Position numbers and translations under genes: made by a program | Source of the DNA: JASFHF01 sp050123375 | GTDB taxonomy: Bacteria > Pseudomonadota > Gammaproteobacteria > UBA12402 | Reading direction: 5' to 3' | Assembly (NCBI GenBank): GCA_050123375.1 | Contig: JASFHF010000005.1 | Coordinates: 1-64,000, forward strand | DNA: 64,000 nt | Notes under the pieces: generated by a model | The model's input: only the letters and a program-made list of their open reading frames with translations | Told to the model about the DNA's origin: nothing | Databases searched by the model: none | In this document: piece by piece, positions 34,519 through 42,075 of the stretch | How positions within the stretch are numbered: position 1 is the stretch's first letter | Layout of the letters: each line of letters begins with the position of its first letter

Positions 34519-35856
34519 ATGCCATATAATAAAGCACCCGATAGAATTAAAGGTTTACCTTCTCATGCAAGAGATATATGGGTTTCCGCTTTCAACAGTG
34601 CTTTTAAACAATATAAAGGTGATGAAGAAAAATGCAATAAGGTTGCGTGGGCAGCAGTAAAAAAAGCAGGATATTATAAGACTGAAAAAGGATGGGTGAA
34701 GGCATCAGAAAATTTTTATTATATTTGTTTATCAGAAGCTGAAACATTACCAAAACAGATAGAAATAATGAGGACAGGTAAATGGAAGCATCCTATATAC
34801 GAGAATTTAGAAATTACAGGAAATACTATTGATTGTATTATAAAAAATTTCGAAGATAATGTCAGGGGAATTGATATAAGTTTTGATTTAGAACATGGTG
34901 AAACAAATCATAAATCAGAAGCCGTATGTTGGGTAAAGAAACTTATCAAAAAAGGTTCTACACTTTTGGCAGAAATTGAATGGACTGATTTTGGTAAAGA
35001 AAAAGTAAAAAGTAAATCTTTTAGGTATTTTAGTCCTGAATTCAAATTTGCATATACAGATGCAGAGTCAGGAAAAACTTATAATAATGTTTTGTTTGGA
35101 GGAGCATTAACTAATAGACCATTTATTAAAAACATGTCTCCGTTAATGCTTTCTGAAACAGTTAATCCAATAGATTTAAATGGTGAATTATATTCTCCAT
35201 GTATAAGTGATAATGAGAAAGGGGATAATGGAATGAATAAGAAACTTTTAGAAGCATTGAAACTTTCAGAAACATCAACAGAAGCAGAAATTGAGACAGC
35301 AGTAAATAAAATGATTGAAGATTCTAAAAAATTGTCTGAAATATCTGCTGAGAATAAAACTTTAAAAGCAGAAAAAAAGACTTTAGAAGAAGAAAAAAAG
35401 ACTTTAGAAACTGATAAAGCAGCATTGACTACAAAATTAAATGAGGCAATTGGAAGTAAATCAACAGCAGAACAGGAAATTGTTAAATTAAATGAAAGTA
35501 TTAAAAATATTAATTTGAAATTTACAGAGGCGGATTGGACTAATGTTTATACAACTGCATTAAATGAGGGAAGGATGACTCCTGCTATGAGTGAAATATT
35601 TAAGAAACAATTTATGGCAGACCCTACAGCGACTAGAGAAATGATTAAAGTTTTACCAGTAGTAGTCAAATTAGGTGAGAGTGGTTCTTCAAATAACGAT
35701 TCAGATGATAAAAGTTATGTAAAACTTTTTGAAACTGAAACAGCTAAAGTAATGAAAGAATCAAAATTACCTTATGAAGAAGCTATTTTAGTTGTTGCTA
35801 AGAATCAACCAGAATTGGCCAAAAATTCCCATATGGAAAGAAAGGGGTTAATATAA
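34519..35856 (+). CDS. Prohead protease/scaffold, Mu gpI-like, with N-terminal ChaB domain
   Basis: A 445-residue fusion. Residues 1-55 match the ChaB domain (IKGLPSHARDIWVSAFNSAF...AWAAVKKAGY). Residues about 65-215 match the Mu gpI-type protease (KQIEIMRTGKWKHP, DISFDLEHGETN, SFRYFSPEF, GGALTNRPF). Residues about 245-320 are a coiled coil acting as scaffold. An ATG at 35234 inside the gene (MNKKLLEALKLSE, after GAAAGGGG) could give a separate scaffold protein, as in Mu. Confidence 0.85.
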   Translation: MPYNKAPDRIKGLPSHARDIWVSAFNSAFKQYKGDEEKCNKVAWAAVKKAGYYKTEKGWVKASENFYYICLSEAETLPKQIEIMRTGKWKHPIYENLEITGNTIDCIIKNFEDNVRGIDISFDLEHGETNHKSEAVCWVKKLIKKGSTLLAEIEWTDFGKEKVKSKSFRYFSPEFKFAYTDAESGKTYNNVLFGGALTNRPFIKNMSPLMLSETVNPIDLNGELYSPCISDNEKGDNGMNKKLLEALKLSETSTEAEIETAVNKMIEDSKKLSEISAENKTLKAEKKTLEEEKKTLETDKAALTTKLNEAIGSKSTAEQEIVKLNESIKNINLKFTEADWTNVYTTALNEGRMTPAMSEIFKKQFMADPTATREMIKVLPVVVKLGESGSSNNDSDDKSYVKLFETETAKVMKESKLPYEEAILVVAKNQPELAKNSHMERKGLI

Positions 35857-36228
35857 ATGGAAACTGTATTAAGTAAGTCTTTTATAGCAGCAGCCGATTA
35901 TTCTACTACTGGTCAATATAGATTCGTATATCTTAGTGCTGCAGATACTGTAACCCTTTGTGGAGCAGGAGCAACACCTATTGGCATTCTACAGAATAAC
36001 CCTGTACAAAATGCGATTGCAGAAGTTATGCTTTTTGGTATTTCAAGATTATCAATGAGTGCTGCAGGAGCAATAATGGCAAGAGTAGCATGTGCAGCAG
36101 ATGGACAAGGTGTAGTTAGTACGACTGATACAAATCCTATTGGTGCAATAATTATTCAAGCAGCAACAGCAGCTGACGATGTTATTAGAGTATTATTGAC
36201 ACCTGGTGGAATGTTAGCAGGTAGTTAA
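35857..36228 (+). CDS. Head decoration protein, DUF2190-like
   Basis: A 123-residue small beta-rich, alanine- and glycine-rich protein (GATPIGILQNNP) immediately upstream of the major capsid gene. Family resemblance and position match the capsid cement proteins of DUF2190. Confidence 0.7.
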   Translation: METVLSKSFIAAADYSTTGQYRFVYLSAADTVTLCGAGATPIGILQNNPVQNAIAEVMLFGISRLSMSAAGAIMARVACAADGQGVVSTTDTNPIGAIIIQAATAADDVIRVLLTPGGMLAGS

Positions 36229-36254
36229 TATTAGAGGAAAGGGGAGATTTTAAA

Positions 36255-37205
36255 ATGACACCAACTACTAGTCAAGTGCATTATGACCAAATTTTAGGAA
36301 ACATTAGTATTTTATATAAAAATGGAGATTATATCGGTGATCAAATAGCACCAATAATTCCTGTGACTTTCAGGTCAGATCATTATTATGTATTTTCAAA
36401 GGCGGATGAATTCAGAGATACAGCACAGTATAGAGCGCCAGGAACATCTTCAAATAGAGATGGATTTGGATTATCTACAGATTCATATGAATGTAAGGAA
36501 ATAGCACAATCGACAAGATTAGAGGATGAAACCAGAGCAAATGCAGATGCAGTATTAAGAATAGAATCTGCAAAAACTAGATTTGTAACTAATAAAATTT
36601 CATTAAAAAATGAAGTTCTTTTAGAAGCATTATTTATGACAACAACAAACTGGGATAATTCAACAACACCTCCTGTAACATGGGATGATTACGATAACTC
36701 ATACCCTATAACTGATTTTGAAACTGCTATTGATACTGTAGAATCAGGAAATGGATTATCTTGTAATACTTTTATATTAGCTAAAAATGTCTGGAAAAAA
36801 TTAAAACATCATCCACAATTGATAGGTAGATTATCAAATGATACTACTAGAATATTATCATTAGATGATTTAAAAAGATTGTTTGATATAGAGTATATTT
36901 ATATTGGTAAAGCAAGTAAGAATACTGCTCAAATAGGTCAAACCGCGTCTTATAGTAAAATATGGTCAAAAGATGTTTGGGTTGGATATATTAATAAAAA
37001 TCCAGGTCTTGAGGAAGTATCAGCAGCTTACACTTATAAATGGGATTATACTAATTCTCCTGGTGGAGAGCCTGTTGGTATAGGTGGAGTAAGAAGATGG
37101 AGAGACGAAAATATTCATAGTGATATTATAGAAGCATATAGTAGTTTTGACCATAAAATTACTGCAAGTGATTTAGGTTATGTTATAGAAGGTGCAATAG
37201 CTTAA
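36255..37205 (+). CDS. Major capsid protein
   Basis: A 316-residue protein following protease and decoration genes, with a strong AAAGGGGAG ribosome site. Segments such as GDYIGDQIAPIIPV, RAPGTSSNR and RLEDETRANAD, and a region DYDNSYPITDFETAID, resemble HK97-fold capsid proteins of Mu-like heads. Position and size support the call. Confidence 0.8.
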   Translation: MTPTTSQVHYDQILGNISILYKNGDYIGDQIAPIIPVTFRSDHYYVFSKADEFRDTAQYRAPGTSSNRDGFGLSTDSYECKEIAQSTRLEDETRANADAVLRIESAKTRFVTNKISLKNEVLLEALFMTTTNWDNSTTPPVTWDDYDNSYPITDFETAIDTVESGNGLSCNTFILAKNVWKKLKHHPQLIGRLSNDTTRILSLDDLKRLFDIEYIYIGKASKNTAQIGQTASYSKIWSKDVWVGYINKNPGLEEVSAAYTYKWDYTNSPGGEPVGIGGVRRWRDENIHSDIIEAYSSFDHKITASDLGYVIEGAIA

Positions 37206-37460
37206 TTAACATAACGTTTATATAAATACATTATGTTAGATTCAAAACATTTTAAAATATTAAGTATGTTTCAGAATCTCATGAATCTCTTGATACTAGT
37301 GAATTATAACAAGATTCGCGAATCTAACACAATGTACTTGTGTTAGATTCAAATTAAGTGTTCCTATTTACAATTTTTTGTAAATAGAGGTCTTCAATAA
37401 AATTTGAAGATATCTTGGGTATTTAATACCCTGAGTTATCCTTTAAGGAGTGAAAAAATT
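37206..37460 (+). promoter_or_regulatory. Leader with four hairpins after the capsid gene
   Basis: No gene in 255 bases. GTTAGATTC (37235) is repeated at 37342 and its complement GAATCTAAC lies at 37320, giving alternative pairings; the 37320/37340 pair forms an 11-bp hairpin. Then CTATTTACAA/TTGTAAATAG (37364-37387), CTTCAA/TTGAAG (37392-37409) and palindrome GGGTATTTAATACCC (37417). These could terminate, process or attenuate the very abundant capsid message. Confidence 0.55.
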
Positions 37461-38948
37461 ATGGGTTTAAACGATTTTAATGCGTATTTTAGAAATGTTA
37501 CTACTAATAATCTAAAAGTAAATAAAAAAGCAACAATGGGTAACCTAGCAATTTATACTAATCAAGGTAATACATATTTTGTAGATTCTGGTGCTACAGG
37601 AGCAGCCGATACAAGAAGTGGTACATCATGGGCAACATGTTTAGCGACTCTTGATGGTGCTATAAATAAATGTACAGCAAATCAAGGTGATGTAATTTTT
37701 GTAGCAGAAGGTCACACAGAAACTTATTCAACTACTGGTGTTAAAGCTACATTTGATACTGCAGGTATCACAGTTATTGGCTTGGGTACAGGTTCAAATA
37801 GACCAACATTTAATTTTGGTCATGTAGATGCAACTTGGACAATTTCAGCAGGAAATATAACATTAGTTAACTTATTATTCTTAACTACTATTGATAGTGT
37901 TGTAACATTTGGTACTATCTCAGGTACAGATTGTACTATGATTAATTGTGAATCAAGAGATACTACTGCTAAAGAAGTTCTTGATGCTTGGACAGTTGCT
38001 ACAACTGCAAATAGATTTAAAGTAGATTCTTATAAACATATAGGATATATTGGTGGCGATGCTAATGATAGTGTATTCCAATTATCTGGTGTAGATGATT
38101 TTATTATACAAAATTGTGTCTTCATGACTCAATCAGGTACTACAGAAGGTTCAGCAGTTATTGAATTAGCTACAGAATGTTTAAGAGGTCTTATAGATAA
38201 TTGTGTATTTTATGTTGATGGTAAATCTGATTATTCAGATAATATAGTTGATACTGCAGGTACTTCAACAGTAATAGTAAGAAATTGTTATGATTTAGAA
38301 GCAGGTGGTAAATTTTCTGGTGGTGGTAATGGTTCTTCATTTAGTTTAGCAGGTGACGATGTTGGTACTCTTAGTACATCATTAGCAACATTACAAGCTG
38401 AATTTTCTGGTGCGACAGGTATTGCATCATTTCCAGCAGCAGCAGCACCAGCAAATAATGTTTCAGCAGTAGAAGTAATAAGAGATATCTGGGAAGTATT
38501 AAGGAATGGTACGGGTGGAGCTGAACCAGGTACAAATAGAAGTATTATAAATGATGTTAGAGAGTACGGTTCAGGTAATGTAGTAACTAAAGACATTACT
38601 TATGATGGTTCAGTATCATATGATGCATTTACAGTTACTGGTGAAATTGCGGTAAAAGTTATAGGTGTTGTTACAACAGCATTAACTAATCATGGAGATG
38701 GTACATCTGTTGGAACTGCAACTTCTGCAGCAGGTTTAATTGCATCTACTGCAGGAACAGCGATGCAAACAGTAGACCAAATATGGACAGATATTGCACC
38801 TTCTAAATTTGAAAGTTTTCCAACTACATATAGTTTATTAAATGAAAATATAACTGTTGTTGGTACTGCTAATTTAGCGGGAGGTGTTGTTAAGTTATAT
38901 GCATTTTGGAAACCAATTTCATCGGATGGAAATTTAGTAGCTAGTTAA
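37461..38948 (+). CDS. Putative virion protein with beta-helix-like middle, 495 aa
   Basis: ATG at 37461 after AAGGAGTG. The segment NTYFVDSGATGAADTRSGTSWAT begins a pectate-lyase-like repetitive region (residues about 40-300), followed by an alanine- and threonine-rich C-terminus. Related proteins lie next to capsid genes in several phages and their role is unknown; a head fibre or decoration protein is likely. Confidence 0.65.
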   Translation: MGLNDFNAYFRNVTTNNLKVNKKATMGNLAIYTNQGNTYFVDSGATGAADTRSGTSWATCLATLDGAINKCTANQGDVIFVAEGHTETYSTTGVKATFDTAGITVIGLGTGSNRPTFNFGHVDATWTISAGNITLVNLLFLTTIDSVVTFGTISGTDCTMINCESRDTTAKEVLDAWTVATTANRFKVDSYKHIGYIGGDANDSVFQLSGVDDFIIQNCVFMTQSGTTEGSAVIELATECLRGLIDNCVFYVDGKSDYSDNIVDTAGTSTVIVRNCYDLEAGGKFSGGGNGSSFSLAGDDVGTLSTSLATLQAEFSGATGIASFPAAAAPANNVSAVEVIRDIWEVLRNGTGGAEPGTNRSIINDVREYGSGNVVTKDITYDGSVSYDAFTVTGEIAVKVIGVVTTALTNHGDGTSVGTATSAAGLIASTAGTAMQTVDQIWTDIAPSKFESFPTTYSLLNENITVVGTANLAGGVVKLYAFWKPISSDGNLVAS

Positions 38949-38966
38949 TAAAGGTGGCGATATAAT

Positions 38967-39425
38967 ATGTCTTATTGTGGATTAGTAGATGTGCAAAAAT
39001 TATTAAAATGGTTTACATTTAGTTCTTCTTCAAAAGTAACATCAAGTGAAGTTACAAGTTATTTTATACCAGAAGCAGATAAAATAATAGATTCCAAATT
39101 ACAAAGAGTTTATGTTGTTCCTATAACGAATGCAGATGATATAGAGATACTTAAATATATTTCATGTAGAATTGTAGCCTGTGAAATTGCTCATGTTTTA
39201 GTACTACAATCAAGTGGGGAAGTATCGCCTATAGTAGATGGATGGTGTGAACGAGCTAAAGAAAAATTAGATGCTATATTAACACAAGATATATTATTAC
39301 CTAATTCTACTTTATTGGACAATTCAGACGGCGGGAGATTATATTCTTTTACTGCACATGGTAGTAGTACATTAGGAAAAGATGCACCTGACCCAGTATG
39401 GTATATAAATACAAACCAATGGTAA
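38967..39425 (+). CDS. Head-tail connector, DUF1320/Mu gp36-like
   Basis: A 152-residue protein, MSYCGLVDVQKLL start, with the DUF1320 features TSYFIPEADKIIDSKLQRVYVVPI and a helix IVACEIAHVL. In Mu this gene follows the capsid gene and makes part of the neck. Confidence 0.8.
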   Translation: MSYCGLVDVQKLLKWFTFSSSSKVTSSEVTSYFIPEADKIIDSKLQRVYVVPITNADDIEILKYISCRIVACEIAHVLVLQSSGEVSPIVDGWCERAKEKLDAILTQDILLPNSTLLDNSDGGRLYSFTAHGSSTLGKDAPDPVWYINTNQW

Positions 39426-39438
39426 AGGGGTGGTTTAA

Positions 39439-39906
39439 TTGTCTATTTATATAAATATAACTTTAGATGGTGTAAGAACAGCGACAAAAAAAATTGATAG
39501 GATAGCAAGTACAGTAAAAGACCTTACACCTGCCTTTAAAAAGATAGGTGATGACTTTAGGAAAACAGAAGATAGAGTTTTTAAAGGACAAGGTTATTAT
39601 GGTTCAAGACCAGGGTGGAAACCATTGACTCCACAATATAGGAATTGGAAAAATGCCAATTTTCCAGGTAAACCAATATTACAAATGACAGGTAAGTTAA
39701 GGAATTCATTGGCGACAAAAGGAAATAATCATGTTGAAAGAATTACTAAAAATTCAATAACAATAGGTACTAGCGATCGCAAGGCTATGTGGCATCAAAA
39801 GGGTAATAGTAGGGGTTTACCTGCTAGACCACCTATAACATTTACTAAATATCAAGGCGATAGATGGGCTAATATAATTAAAGATGAAATATTGAGAGGA
39901 TTATAA
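39439..39906 (+). CDS. Virion morphogenesis protein, Mu gpG-like
   Basis: A 155-residue protein with TTG start after AAAGGGGTGG. GWKPLTPQYRNWK followed by ILQMTGKLRNSL and MWHQKGN..GLPARPPI is the tail-completion/gpG signature. Joins head to tail. Confidence 0.85.
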   Translation: MSIYINITLDGVRTATKKIDRIASTVKDLTPAFKKIGDDFRKTEDRVFKGQGYYGSRPGWKPLTPQYRNWKNANFPGKPILQMTGKLRNSLATKGNNHVERITKNSITIGTSDRKAMWHQKGNSRGLPARPPITFTKYQGDRWANIIKDEILRGL

Positions 39907-39908
39907 TT

Positions 39909-40376
39909 ATGAATACTGAATATATTTTAAATAATACAAAATCAATGTTAGAAGATAATTTATCTTCTATGCTTACTACCTTAAAAGTAGAAGCTAGTAG
40001 TTCAATTACTTCTCCTGCTCCTGCGGAATTTAATATCGGGGAATATGATCCTGATATATTAACCACATTTCCTTCAATATTAATTTGGAGTCCTACGTCT
40101 GAAAAAATTACAGATGAATATGGATATCAAAATAGACGTGTATATATACATGTTTTAAGTTGGATTTTAGATAATGATAAAAATGATTTACATATTCATT
40201 TAGTTAGATATGTTGATTCAGTATTGCGAATAATGAGAAATGAAACTAATTGGAATACAGGTTCGCATAATCCTGTTGTAGAGCGTTCAGATAATACTGA
40301 TTTATATAGACAAGAAACTGTTGGATATGCTCAAGGTTGTTTAGTTGAAGCGACTGTAGATTATATCTTATCTTAA
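39909..40376 (+). CDS. Tail completion/neck protein, 155 aa
   Basis: Directly after the gpG homologue, and ahead of the tail tube gene, the usual position of tail terminator proteins. Mixed alpha/beta sequence (YDPDILTTFPSILIW, RRVYIHVLSWI) is compatible with that fold. Assignment rests on position. Confidence 0.6.
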   Translation: MNTEYILNNTKSMLEDNLSSMLTTLKVEASSSITSPAPAEFNIGEYDPDILTTFPSILIWSPTSEKITDEYGYQNRRVYIHVLSWILDNDKNDLHIHLVRYVDSVLRIMRNETNWNTGSHNPVVERSDNTDLYRQETVGYAQGCLVEATVDYILS

Positions 40377-40394
40377 TGAAAGGAAGTGAGTTTT

Positions 40395-41285
40395 ATGACT
40401 ATGACACCGTCAAACGTACATATAGGTGCAGGAACATTAACATTGAATCCTGACAGCTCACCTGTATCTTTTGAATCATCACAAGATGGTGCAACATTAT
40501 CGTATAATGCTGAAATTGAGCCAATTTCTGTAGACCAGGTATTATCACCAGTAGGATATTATATACCTGGTGAAGAATGTACATTTGAAATGATGGTTGT
40601 TGAATCAACTGCAATTACATTACAATATGCTCTTGGTGCAACTGACCAATCAGTTACTACTCAAGTAGCAGATGAAACACATAAGGCATATACAGAAATT
40701 AAATTTGGTGGAAATTATACATTAACAAATTATGTTTTAGAATATAAAGCAAGAAAAAGAAACCAATCTAATTGCTTTGTAGTAATTAGATTATATATTG
40801 TAAATATTAGCCCTAATCTTGAGGCAGTTTATAAGAAAGATGGAGTTACAGTTTATAAATTAACATTTAAAGCTGTTGCAGATACTACAAAATCAGTAGG
40901 TCAACAGTTAGGATATTATAGAAATGAAACTTCTGATATAACAACTGGAACACCTACATTAGACGTTTCTAGTACTGACCCGGCAAATGCAGCATCGAAT
41001 GTAGCTATTAATGTAGGTACTATTGATATAGTATTTAATAGAAATGTATGTCCATCATCACTTATAGGTGGTAATTTTGTACTTATGACAGCAGCAGCAG
41101 TGGAACATACTACAACTGTAGCATTTACAGGTGATGCAGGGACAAATGTAACTGTAACAATAACAGGCAATTTATCAAATAGTACTACATATATACTGGT
41201 AATCAGTGAAAATGTAAGAGCATTAGACGACGATCAAGGAATGGCGGAAGATGTTATTATAGAGTTTGAAACGGTTGCGGCATAA
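40395..41285 (+). CDS. Major tail tube protein with C-terminal Ig-like domain
   Basis: ATG at 40395. Residues 1-185 are tail-tube-like (PISVDQVLSPVGYYIPGEECTF). Residues about 190-297 (STDPANAASNVAINVGTIDI, SSTTYILVISENVRALDD) match the bacterial Ig-like Big_5/SbsA domain. Such domains decorate tail tubes and may bind the host surface or polysaccharide. Followed at once by the tail assembly chaperone. Confidence 0.8.
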   Translation: MTMTPSNVHIGAGTLTLNPDSSPVSFESSQDGATLSYNAEIEPISVDQVLSPVGYYIPGEECTFEMMVVESTAITLQYALGATDQSVTTQVADETHKAYTEIKFGGNYTLTNYVLEYKARKRNQSNCFVVIRLYIVNISPNLEAVYKKDGVTVYKLTFKAVADTTKSVGQQLGYYRNETSDITTGTPTLDVSSTDPANAASNVAINVGTIDIVFNRNVCPSSLIGGNFVLMTAAAVEHTTTVAFTGDAGTNVTVTITGNLSNSTTYILVISENVRALDDDQGMAEDVIIEFETVAA

Positions 41286-41308
41286 TATAGGAAGAGAGGT
41301 TTATTAAC

Positions 41309-41767
41309 ATGAATAAAAATGAAAAATTAAAAATATATGAGAAATTTAAGGAAAGAAAAGAAGAAGATGTTATAAAAAATGCAGGAGAAACTTATAATTT
41401 TGGGAATACTACAGTAACTATAAAAGAATTACCCTGGTTAAAAGCAGATGAATTTGAAAATGTTGTCTTAAAATATATTAAACAATTGTCAAATATTTTG
41501 AAGATGGAAATAAATGAAGAAGATTCATTATTTTCAATATTAAAAAAAATAAATATTGGTGAATTATTAGAAAAAGTAATGAAAGATATTTTAAGAGATG
41601 GTCTAGTTGAATTAGCAACAATAGCTACTCAAGGTGAAGTTACAATGGATACTATTATATCATCTAATGCAACAAAAAGAGAAGTGGGTAATATAGTAAC
41701 TAAAGCTATTTCCTTAAATTATGAGTACTTAAAAAACTTGATTCCCCTAGCAACTCAATCATTATAG
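41309..41767 (+). CDS. Tail assembly chaperone, short product (gpG type)
   Basis: A 152-residue helical protein between tail tube and tape measure, the fixed position for the gpG chaperone. Its 3' end contains the heptamer A AAA AAC in the zero frame at 41731-41737, a classical -1 slippery site. Confidence 0.8.
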   Translation: MNKNEKLKIYEKFKERKEEDVIKNAGETYNFGNTTVTIKELPWLKADEFENVVLKYIKQLSNILKMEINEEDSLFSILKKINIGELLEKVMKDILRDGLVELATIATQGEVTMDTIISSNATKREVGNIVTKAISLNYEYLKNLIPLATQSL

Positions 41768-42024
41768 AGTCTTATGAGTCGCAAGGATGGGGTGATGTAT
41801 TTGATTTATTAATGAATCAATATACATGGTCTTTAGAATATTGTATGAATTTAACTAGAGGTCAAATAGCATTATTTATAAATAAAATAAATAAAAGAAG
41901 ACTTGAAGATATAAATTTCCAAAAAGCTATTCATGGTATCAAACCGGATAGAAAAGGCTTGAATCTTGAAGGTGCTGTTCCAATAGAAGATATATTGGAC
42001 GAACAAGAAACATTACCAATGTAA
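41309..42024 (+). CDS. Tail assembly chaperone, -1 frameshift product (gpGT type)
   Basis: A -1 shift at 41731-41737 moves ribosomes into a frame open from 41725 to 42024. The extension reads LDSPSNSIIIESYESQGWGDV and then continues through MNQYTWSLEYCMN to LDEQETLPM. It adds about 95 residues. The extension has no independent ribosome site at its internal ATG (41812). The gpGT product normally recruits tail tube protein to the tape measure. Confidence 0.75.
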
Positions 42025-42056
42025 CCGATTTATTTTTTTATAAATCGGTTTATTTT
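42023..42056 (+). terminator. Hairpin between chaperone and tape measure genes
   Basis: AACCGATTTAT pairs with ATAAATCGGTT (11 bp) and is followed by TATTTTAT. Probably a partial terminator or RNA processing site that sets the ratio of early tail to tape measure message. Confidence 0.65.
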
Positions 42057-42075
42057 ATAGAAAGGAGGTTTTATC

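Noticed and set aside
38288..38596. Minus-strand ORFs inside structural genes (also 40399-40614, 43476-43802)
   Set aside because: They lie wholly inside strong, well-supported plus-strand genes and lack ribosome sites; typical antisense shadows.
41812..42024. Independent 70-aa gene
   Set aside because: No ribosome site, and the frame is open upstream to the A AAA AAC heptamer, so it is better read as the -1 frameshift extension of the tail chaperone.
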